Positions 22,296 through 29,194 of a DNA stretch of 64,000 nucleotides are shown piece after piece; position 1 is the first letter of the stretch; each line of letters opens with the position of its first letter. Where the stretch lies: assembly GCF_000277125.1 (NCBI RefSeq), contig NC_016946.1:3472001-3536000 (forward strand), read 5' to 3'. The DNA is from Mycobacterium intracellulare ATCC 13950. Its GTDB lineage: Bacteria; Actinomycetota; Actinomycetes; Mycobacteriales; Mycobacteriaceae. The notes below the pieces were generated by a model, which was given only the letters and a program-made list of their open reading frames with translations, was not told the DNA's origin and did not search any database. A program made the translations under genes and the position numbers.

Positions 22296-25010
22296 CTAGC
22301 CGTTCTGCAGCGAGCCGTCGTGCTCGAGCGCCCGGCGGGCGTAGGCCCGCACGTCGGCGTCGCTGTCCTTGAGCGCGATCCCGAGCGCGTCGCGGGCGTC
22401 GGGTTCGGCCGCCCAGCGCGTCAGGCTGAGGACAGCCGCCTTGCGCACGTCCAGGTGCGCGTCGCTAAGCGCTTCGGACAGCTGGGGAACCGCGAAATCC
22501 GCGGCCGCGCCGGCCAGCGCGCGCGCCGCGCCTTCGCGCACCTGCCACGCCGGGGCCCGTAGCGCCTGCTTGACGGCGGCGTAATCGTCTTGGCCGCAAC
22601 CAATCTCACCCAGCGCGGCGAGGCCGGCGGCACGGACCAACGGGTCGGTGTCGGCGACCAGCCCGCGCACCGCCCGGCTAGCTGGGGCTGCCAGCGCCGC
22701 TAGCGTCGCCAGACCGGCGGCCGCGGCGATCCGGACCTCCCGGTTCTCGTCGCCGGCGGCGTCGACGACGCCCTGCACGTCGTCGACGGACACCAGCGCG
22801 CGCACCGCCTCGATGCGGACCCGATGATTGGCATCGGCGAGGGCGCGGCGGTAGTGGGCGCCGTCACCGGCGCGGCGTGCCGCCAGCACGTACAGCGCCG
22901 CCGCCCGCACCACGCGGTCGGCCGAATCCAGGTATTCCCGGGCCTTTTCGGGCTCGGGCAGCACCTCGACCAGTTCGCGGATCCCGTCGGCGCCGGTGCG
23001 GCGCACGGCCGCGTCGTCGTCGCCCAGCGCCGCCAACAGCGCGGGGGCGTACCCGTCGGGGATGTGCTCGGTCAGCGTGGCCACCGCGGTGCGGCGCACG
23101 CCGGGATCGGAGTCGGCCAGGTAGCGCGCCAGGTCGGCGACCGTCGGCTCCTCGAGCGCCAGCACCTCGGCGATGCGGGGCGAGGGCGGCTCGAAAGCCG
23201 TTGTCGCCGGGGCGATTCGGGACACCGCCGTAGCGGGCGCCTGGCCGCCGATCAGCGGCGGCTCCTCCACCGGGTACACGGTCCGGTCGGTGGGCGGCAG
23301 GCCGTCCAGCTCCGGGACCGGCACGAAGTACGGCGCCACCGGCCGCTTGAGGAACACCATATCGCCGCCGGCGTCCTTGCGAAGGTTGAGGTGGTAGCCC
23401 CACTGGGCGTCGTCGCGGCCGGGCAGATCGGCGCGGTCGTGATAGAGGCCCCACCGCGATTCGGTGCGGGTGTGCGAGGAGCGGGCGGCCATCTCGGCGC
23501 AGTCCCGGATGAACGACACCTCCACCGCGCGCATCAGCTCGTGCGGGTTGCGGGCGCCAATCTCGGCGATCTCCTCGCTCATCCGCTCGAAGGTGCGGAT
23601 CGCGAGCGACAGTTTGGCCGCCGTCTTGGGCGGGGCGACATAGTCGTTGACGAAGCGGCGCAGCTTGTATTCGACCTGCGGCTGCGGCGGCCCGTCGGGG
23701 TGGCGCAGCGGCCGGTAGATCAGCTCGTGCGCCTCGCGCACCTGGTCCTGCGGAAGCCGTTGCGGCGCGGCGACATCGGACAGGGTGGACGCGGCGTGCG
23801 TGCCGGCGAGGTCGCCGAACACGAACGCCCCGATCATGTAGTTGTGCGGGACGCAGGCCATGTCCCCGGCGGCGTACAGGCCGGGCACCGTGGTGCGGGC
23901 CTGCTCGTCGACCCACACGCCGGACGCGGAATGCCCACTGCACAAACCGATCTCGGAGATATGCATCTCGATGTCGTGGGTGCGGTAGTCGTGGCCCCGG
24001 TTGGCGTGGAATGTGCCCCGGGTGGGCCGTTCGGTGGTGTGCAGGATGTTTTCCAGCGCCGTCAGCGTCTCGTCGGACAGATGCGTCACCTTGAGATAGA
24101 TGGGCCCGCGCGCGGAGTCGATCTCGCTTTTGACCTCGGCCATCATCTGCCCCGACCAGTAGTCGGAGTCCACGAACCGCTCGCCGTGCGCGTTGACCTG
24201 GTATCCGCCAAAGGGATTGGCCACGTACGCGCACGCCGGCCCGTTGTAGTCCTTGATCAGCGGGTTGACCTGGAAGCATTCGATGCCCGACAGCTCGGCG
24301 CCCGCGTGGTAGGCCATCGAGTAGCCGTCGCCAGCGTTGGTCGGGTTCTCGTACGTGCCGTACAGGTAGCCCGAGGCGGGCAGCCCGAGCCGGCCGCACG
24401 CCCCGGTCGCCAGGATGACCGCCTTGGCGCCGACGGTGACGAACTCGCCGCTGCGCGTGTTCAGCGCCGCGGCGCCCACCGCGCGGCCGCCATCCACCAG
24501 CACCCGCACCGGCATCAGCCGGTTCTCGATCCGGATCTTCTCGCGCATCGACCGTTGCCGCAGCACCCGGTACAGCGCCTTTTTCACGTCCTTGCCCTCG
24601 GGCATCGGCAGCACGTACGAGCCCGAGCGGTGCACCCGGCGCACGGCGTATTCACCGTGCTCGTTCTTCTCGAACTTCACCCCATAGCGCTCGAGACGCT
24701 GCACCATCGCGAAACCGCGGGTGGCGGTCTGATAGATGGTGCGCTGGTTGACGATTCCGTCGTTGGCGCGGGTGATCTCGGCGACGTAGTCCTCGGGTTC
24801 GGCCTTGCCGGGGATCACCGCGTTGTTGACGCCGTCCATGCCCATCGCCAGGGCGCCCGAGTGCCGCACGTGGGCCTTCTCCAGCAACAGCACCTGCGCG
24901 CCGTTCTCGGCGGCGGACAGTGCCGCCATGGTGCCGGCGGTGCCGCCGCCGATGACCAGGACGTCACAGTCGAGCCGGACCGGAGCCGCCGGGTCGGGAA
25001 TCTGCATCAT
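22296..25010 (-). CDS. AprA-like FAD oxidoreductase fused to C-terminal HEAT repeats
   Basis: 904 aa. Residues 1-580 resemble the alpha subunit of dissimilatory adenylylsulfate reductase, within the fumarate-reductase/succinate-dehydrogenase flavoprotein superfamily: FAD-binding GGGTAG at 21-26, SGALAMGMDGVNNA near 51-64, CSGHSASGVWV at 357-367 with His360 where AprA has its active-site His, and the AprA-like ending TESRWGLYHDRADLPGRDDAQW (516-537). By eye the substrate Arg of AprA is missing: the equivalent stretch reads IECFQVNP (243-250). Residues about 615-900 are at least seven HEAT-type helical pairs (DSDPGVRRTAVATL pattern), a scaffold absent from true AprA. Its ATG overlaps the ABC ATPase stop (ATGA). 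It is the last gene of a six-gene operon with an AprB-like ferredoxin, so it is probably a flavin/iron-sulfur oxidoreductase. The substrate is unknown; APS is doubtful. Confidence 0.85.
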   Translation of the reverse strand: MMQIPDPAAPVRLDCDVLVIGGGTAGTMAALSAAENGAQVLLLEKAHVRHSGALAMGMDGVNNAVIPGKAEPEDYVAEITRANDGIVNQRTIYQTATRGFAMVQRLERYGVKFEKNEHGEYAVRRVHRSGSYVLPMPEGKDVKKALYRVLRQRSMREKIRIENRLMPVRVLVDGGRAVGAAALNTRSGEFVTVGAKAVILATGACGRLGLPASGYLYGTYENPTNAGDGYSMAYHAGAELSGIECFQVNPLIKDYNGPACAYVANPFGGYQVNAHGERFVDSDYWSGQMMAEVKSEIDSARGPIYLKVTHLSDETLTALENILHTTERPTRGTFHANRGHDYRTHDIEMHISEIGLCSGHSASGVWVDEQARTTVPGLYAAGDMACVPHNYMIGAFVFGDLAGTHAASTLSDVAAPQRLPQDQVREAHELIYRPLRHPDGPPQPQVEYKLRRFVNDYVAPPKTAAKLSLAIRTFERMSEEIAEIGARNPHELMRAVEVSFIRDCAEMAARSSHTRTESRWGLYHDRADLPGRDDAQWGYHLNLRKDAGGDMVFLKRPVAPYFVPVPELDGLPPTDRTVYPVEEPPLIGGQAPATAVSRIAPATTAFEPPSPRIAEVLALEEPTVADLARYLADSDPGVRRTAVATLTEHIPDGYAPALLAALGDDDAAVRRTGADGIRELVEVLPEPEKAREYLDSADRVVRAAALYVLAARRAGDGAHYRRALADANHRVRIEAVRALVSVDDVQGVVDAAGDENREVRIAAAAGLATLAALAAPASRAVRGLVADTDPLVRAAGLAALGEIGCGQDDYAAVKQALRAPAWQVREGAARALAGAAADFAVPQLSEALSDAHLDVRKAAVLSLTRWAAEPDARDALGIALKDSDADVRAYARRALEHDGSLQNG

Positions 25011-25756
25011 GGAACCTCCGCGTGGTTCAGCGCGGCGATGATCTGCGCGCGCAACTCCTGCTGTGGCCGGTCGCTGCGCGGCTCCGGCACCTCGATCGAG
25101 GCACGCACCGGCTCACCGGCGCGGCCCAGCACCACGATGCGGTCGCCGAGCGCCAGCGCCTCGTCGACGTCGTGGGTGACGAACACGATCGTGGTCGGGT
25201 GGGTGCGCCAGGTGTCGATCAGCAGCCGCTGCATGGCGGCGCGCGTCTGGGTGTCCAGCGCGCCGAACGGCTCGTCCATCATCACCGCCCGGGGCGCCCC
25301 GGCCAGGCCCCGCGCGAGCTGGACGCGCTGGCGCATCCCGCCGGACAGGCTCTTGGGCAAATAGTTGCCGAATCCGGTGAGCCCGAGTTCGTCGATCCAG
25401 CGTTCGGCGGCGGCGCGCCGGCCGGCCCGGGGTGCGCCGCGCAGGCGCAGCGCCAATTCGATGTTGGACCGCACGGTGCGCCAGGGCAGTAATGCGTTGT
25501 CCTGGAACACCATTCCCCGGTCGCCCGAGGTGGTTTCGACGGGGTCGCCGTCGGCCAGCACGCGGCCGCCGTCGGGTAAGAGCAGGCCGGCCAGGGCGCG
25601 CAGCACGGTCGACTTGCCGCAGCCCGACGGCCCGGTCAGCACCAGGATCTCGCCCGGCCGCACCACCAGGCTCAGGTCGTCGATCACCGCAGGACCGTTG
25701 TAGGACAAGCGAACCCGGTCCAGCTCGAGGCCCATCCCGGTCTTGGTCGCGGTCAT
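25007..25756 (-). CDS. SsuB/TauB-like ABC transporter ATPase
   Basis: 249 aa. Energises import of nitrate-, sulfonate- or taurine-type substrates. Walker A GPSGCGKST at 42-50, Q-loop FQDNALLPWRT, signature LSGGMRQR at 137-144, Walker B VMMDEP at 158-163 and H-loop THD are intact. PWRT after the Q-loop is typical of the nitrate/sulfonate family. The much longer open frame upstream is read-through out of the permease gene and is rejected. It overlaps both neighbours by 4 bp. Confidence 0.92.
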   Translation of the reverse strand: MTATKTGMGLELDRVRLSYNGPAVIDDLSLVVRPGEILVLTGPSGCGKSTVLRALAGLLLPDGGRVLADGDPVETTSGDRGMVFQDNALLPWRTVRSNIELALRLRGAPRAGRRAAAERWIDELGLTGFGNYLPKSLSGGMRQRVQLARGLAGAPRAVMMDEPFGALDTQTRAAMQRLLIDTWRTHPTTIVFVTHDVDEALALGDRIVVLGRAGEPVRASIEVPEPRSDRPQQELRAQIIAALNHAEVP

Positions 25757-26610
25757 CGTGCGCCCTCCTGGGCGCGCGGCAGCCAGCGGGTCACGCGGCG
25801 GCCCACCAACTCGACGGCCGCCGACGTCACGAATCCCAGCACCCCGATGGTGATGATGCCGACGAACACCCGCGGGTAGGCCAGCACGGTGTAGTCCTGC
25901 CAGGTGCGGTAGCCGACGCCCAGGCGCCCGGAGATCATCTCGGCGGAGATCACGCAGATCCAGGCCACGCCCATGCCGACGGACAACCCGCCGAACACAC
26001 CCGGCAGGATGCCGGGCAGCACCACCTGGGTGAGCACCTGCCAGCGGCCGCCGCCGAGCGTGCGCACCGAGTCCTCCCACAGGGTGGGCAGCGCGCGCAC
26101 CGCGTGCCGGGTGGAGACCATGATCGGGAAATAGGCCGCCAGGAACGTGATGAACACGATGCCGGCCTCGTCGGTCGGGAACAGCAGGATGGCCACCGGC
26201 ACCATGGCGATCGCCGGGATGGGCCGGGCCAGCTCCACCAGCGGCCCGAACACGTCGGCGAACAACCGCGAGCGGCCCAGCAGCACACCGGTCGCGACGC
26301 CGACGACGGCGGCCAGCCCGAACCCGGTCAGGATACGGATCAGCGACTGCGCCAGGTCGAGCCAGTACTCGCCGGTGCCGAGCCGGCGGTGCAGCGCGTT
26401 GACGATCTCGGTGACGGTGGGCAGCGTGTCGAACCGCAGCAACAGCCGCACCTTGTCCGCGGTGAGCAACTGCCACACCCCGATCGCGGCGGCCACCGAC
26501 GCCAGCCGCAGCAGCCGAGACTGCCACCGCGCCGCGATCCGCCGGGGCCGCGCCACCGCGGGCGTCGAGACAACGCCGAGGACTTGATCGGCCACCACTT
26601 GGGCAGTCAT
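25753..26610 (-). CDS. SsuC/TauC-like ABC transporter permease
   Basis: 285 aa from the ATG at 26610, overlapping the binding-protein stop (ATGA). Six or so membrane helices with the binding-protein-dependent transport domain. The EAA-type loop is visible as EDSVRTLGGGRWQVLTQVVLPG (about residues 180-201), which docks the ATPase. It belongs to the nitrate/sulfonate/taurine permease family. The longer upstream frame lies inside the binding-protein gene and is rejected. Confidence 0.92.
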   Translation of the reverse strand: MTAQVVADQVLGVVSTPAVARPRRIAARWQSRLLRLASVAAAIGVWQLLTADKVRLLLRFDTLPTVTEIVNALHRRLGTGEYWLDLAQSLIRILTGFGLAAVVGVATGVLLGRSRLFADVFGPLVELARPIPAIAMVPVAILLFPTDEAGIVFITFLAAYFPIMVSTRHAVRALPTLWEDSVRTLGGGRWQVLTQVVLPGILPGVFGGLSVGMGVAWICVISAEMISGRLGVGYRTWQDYTVLAYPRVFVGIITIGVLGFVTSAAVELVGRRVTRWLPRAQEGAR

Positions 26611-27995
26611 ACCGAACCTCCCAGTGCCTCTTGGTAATCCATGGCGACACCGCGCGGGTGACCGGCGAGGTACCGGTTCGCCCCGGCCGGGGTGCCGAAC
26701 GGCAGGTAGTTCTGCCCGTCTTTGACCCAGAACGCTTTGTCGGCGAACCAGCGGGTGCCGAGCTCGGCGTCGGGAACGTAGGCGGCGCGGACCTTGGCTC
26801 CGCGGCTGACCGCGTCCCGCACGGCCTGCAGCAGCGCGGTCGGGGTCGCGACCGTCTGCGTGGCGTCGGCCCCGTCCAGCCACAGCTCGCTGGCCAGCGC
26901 GGGGTCGCCGCGCAGCGCCGACGGGTTGGCGGTGCGGGCCCGCGACGCCGCATAGTCGAGGCCGCGGGCGGTGAACACCGCGCGCAGCGGTTCGTCCACG
27001 ACGAACTTCGCCACATCGAGATCGGCGAAGTCACCGATCGACTTCAGGTACGGCACATCGCTTTTCAGCGCCTCGACCAGCGACGGCTTCAGCGTGGTGT
27101 CGAACGACGTGCCCCCGGGACCGTTGTAGAGGTAGACGACCTCCTGGGGCAGCCCGCTTTCCTTGGCCACGATGCGGGCGGCCTGCAGCGGCTTGTCGTT
27201 GAGGAAATCGGTGGCGTCCAACTGCGCCTGCAGGAAGGCGCCCAGCACCTCCGGGTGCGCCGACGCGTAGGAGCGGCGCACCACCACACCGTGCAGGGTG
27301 GGCAGGTTCAGCTCGGCCCCGTCGTAGAGCAGCTTGGCCTTGCCCTGATAGACCAGCAGGCCCGGCCAGGCGACGAATTGCGAAAGCGCCTGTACCTGAC
27401 CGGATTCCAGCGCCGATGCCCCGACCTGCGGTTGCTGGTTGAGCACCTCGACGCCGGTGACGCCGGCCCTGCCCAGCGCGCGCACCAGGGTGCCGTGGCC
27501 GGCCGACCCGACACTGGCGGAGACCTTGGTGCCGGCGAGGTCGGCCAGGCCCTTGGCGCGCGAATCCGGGGTCACCACCACCATGTTGAGGGCGCCCTTG
27601 GGGTTGTAGCCGGTGATGGAGACGATCTCGGTGCGGGCCAGCGGGTTGGCCTGCGTCTTGGAGCCGTTGATCAGCATCGGATAGTCGCCCATCGAGCCGA
27701 TGTCGATCTTCTCGGCGAGCATCTGCGCGGTGATCGGGGCGCCGGTGTCGTAATCCTGCCACCGCACCGCGTATTTGGTGCCGGTGCGGGTGGTGATGTC
27801 GGCAAGGCGGTGTTCGAGGTAGCCCTGTGCGCGCAGCAGCGTGCCCGCGGTGACGGTGTTGATGGTCTTGGACTGGTATCCCACCACCACGTTGACCACG
27901 CCGGATGACTGCGACAGGGATTCCAGCGAGCACCCGGAGGTGAACGCGGCGATCGCGATCATCACCGACGCCGGCCAGACGGCGTGTCGTCTCAT
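26607..27995 (-). CDS. SsuA-like substrate-binding lipoprotein with NosL-like C-terminal domain
   Basis: 462 aa from the ATG at 27995. Signal peptide 1-21 ends in FTSGC with Cys22 as likely lipidation site. Residues about 35-345 form a periplasmic-binding domain of the SsuA/TauA/NMT1 type (VGYQSKTINTV, DIGSMGDYPMLIN, LADLAGTKVSASVGS). Residues about 365-460 are extra for this family. Their pattern (RWFADKAFWVK, YLPFGTPAGANRYLAGHPRG) resembles NosL, the copper-binding lipoprotein family, although the Cys/Met metal site of NosL is not seen. This could be a second ligand or metal domain on the same lipoprotein; the NosL match is by eye only. An in-frame extension to 28109 overlaps the ferredoxin gene and would bury the signal peptide. 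Confidence 0.85.
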   Translation of the reverse strand: MRRHAVWPASVMIAIAAFTSGCSLESLSQSSGVVNVVVGYQSKTINTVTAGTLLRAQGYLEHRLADITTRTGTKYAVRWQDYDTGAPITAQMLAEKIDIGSMGDYPMLINGSKTQANPLARTEIVSITGYNPKGALNMVVVTPDSRAKGLADLAGTKVSASVGSAGHGTLVRALGRAGVTGVEVLNQQPQVGASALESGQVQALSQFVAWPGLLVYQGKAKLLYDGAELNLPTLHGVVVRRSYASAHPEVLGAFLQAQLDATDFLNDKPLQAARIVAKESGLPQEVVYLYNGPGGTSFDTTLKPSLVEALKSDVPYLKSIGDFADLDVAKFVVDEPLRAVFTARGLDYAASRARTANPSALRGDPALASELWLDGADATQTVATPTALLQAVRDAVSRGAKVRAAYVPDAELGTRWFADKAFWVKDGQNYLPFGTPAGANRYLAGHPRGVAMDYQEALGGSV

Positions 27996-28020
27996 CGAAG
28001 ATCCTGGGGATAAACGCTTT

Positions 28021-28251
28021 TCAGCGAAGGAGATAGGGCATGTTGACGGTGACGGCGCCGGTCGGACAGCGGGCCGCGCAGGGGCCGCAGTACCAGCATT
28101 CGTCGACATGCATGAAGGCCTTGCCGGTGTCGGGGTTGATGGCCAGCGCGTCGAGCGGGCAGACCTCCACGCACAGCGTGCAGCCGTCGATGCACAGCGA
28201 CTCGTCGATCGTCACCGGCACGTCCGCGCGCGTGTCGTTGATCAGCGTCAT
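28021..28251 (-). CDS. AprB-like 2[4Fe-4S] ferredoxin
   Basis: 76 aa. Eight cysteines in two clusters: Cys20, 24, 27, 31 (last followed by Pro) and Cys52, 55, 58, 62. The second half, DECWYCGPCAARCPTGAVTV, closely follows the AprB subunit of adenylylsulfate reductase as I remember it, but the AprB C-terminal tail that wraps AprA is missing. It likely passes electrons to or from the AprA-like flavoprotein of the same operon. It overlaps the GntR gene by 4 bp and lies 25 bp before the binding-protein gene. Confidence 0.9.
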   Translation of the reverse strand: MTLINDTRADVPVTIDESLCIDGCTLCVEVCPLDALAINPDTGKAFMHVDECWYCGPCAARCPTGAVTVNMPYLLR

Positions 28252-29006
28252 GGGTTGCTCCTCGTTTCGGCTCGGACAAGATTGCCGCGCATGGTGATTC
28301 GGTCGCCGCGCATCCGGATGTACTCGAGGTCGACGGGGGTGCCGTCGGCGAGGCTGGTGAGGCGCTCCAGCATCAGCAGCGCCGCGCCGTCGGGCACCTG
28401 CAGCGTGGCCGCCGAGTGCGCGTCGGCGGGGATGGCCTCGAGCGCCAGCGCCGCCGAGCCCAGCCGCTGCCCGCTGACCTCCTCGATGAGCGCGAACAGG
28501 TCGTCGGTTTCCAGGGGATGGTTCAACACCTGCCTGCCGATGTCCGGGGCGAGGTAGGTGAGGTCCAGGCTGAGCGGCAGGTCCCCGAGGTAGCGCAGCC
28601 GCTCGACGAACACCGCCCGCTCCCCCGGTTTCAGCCGCAACCGGCGGGCCACCGACGGCGGCGCGGTGACCGGCATGGCCGCCCGCACCTCGTTGCGCAC
28701 CTCGCCGAGATCCTTGAACGTTTCCTTCAGGCCCAGCAGCGCGTCGAGCCCGTGGGCGTACTTGCGCTGCGCGACGTGGGTGCCGACCCTGGGCCCGCGG
28801 TCGATCAGCCCCTCGTGCTTGAGGACGGTCAGCGCTTCGCGAACGGTGTTGCGCGAGACCGAGAACTCGGCGGCCAGATCGAGTTCGGCCGGCAGGCCGT
28901 CCGGGTAGGCATCGGCGTGGATCTGCTGGCGCAACACGTCGGCGACCCGGCGGGCGCGGCTGGCCCGCGAGCCTTGAACATCCCCGACGGGTACTGGTTG
29001 CGCCAC
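28248..29006 (-). CDS. GntR/HutC-family regulator with UTRA domain
   Basis: 252 aa, GTG start. Winged helix about 15-80 (LAAEFSVSRNTVREALTVLK then GLIDRGPRVGTHV), UTRA ligand-binding domain about 100-245. HutC-type regulators sense a small effector, often the substrate of the pathway they head. It is the first gene of the ferredoxin/ABC/AprA-like operon and overlaps the ferredoxin by 4 bp, so it probably autoregulates the operon. A -10 at 29013-29018 suggests a leaderless transcript. Confidence 0.9.
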   Translation of the reverse strand: MAQPVPVGDVQGSRASRARRVADVLRQQIHADAYPDGLPAELDLAAEFSVSRNTVREALTVLKHEGLIDRGPRVGTHVAQRKYAHGLDALLGLKETFKDLGEVRNEVRAAMPVTAPPSVARRLRLKPGERAVFVERLRYLGDLPLSLDLTYLAPDIGRQVLNHPLETDDLFALIEEVSGQRLGSAALALEAIPADAHSAATLQVPDGAALLMLERLTSLADGTPVDLEYIRMRGDRITMRGNLVRAETRSNP

Positions 29007-29012
29007 GCCGCC

Positions 29013-29018
29013 ACGCTA
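29013..29018 (-). promoter_or_regulatory. -10 box of the AprA-like operon promoter
   Basis: On the minus strand TAGCGT, six bases (GGCGGC), then the GTG of the GntR gene at 29006. This is the only promoter-like site found for the six-gene operon. Confidence 0.45.
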
Positions 29019-29194
29019 ACGCAGCTCAGGGGCCCTTTCCGGGCCGCCGGGCAGCGTCGGCGACGGCGCCCAGCCGCATTGCGCCGGGTCCCGTTCGCGC
29101 CCGACCAGCAAAAACCTCGGACCGACGCGCCATTGCGCCACCTGCGGCGATCCGCCGGTGTTGCGATCTGGATGAGCAGAACCCGACGCGCGCG

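Noticed and set aside
22296..25010. Plain succinate dehydrogenase or fumarate reductase flavoprotein
   Set aside because: The C-terminal half follows AprA, no SdhC/D-type membrane anchors are present, and HEAT repeats follow.
25007..27034. Long N-terminal extension on the ABC ATPase
   Set aside because: It is permease and binding-protein DNA read out of frame; ATG 25756 overlaps the permease stop as at other junctions of this operon.
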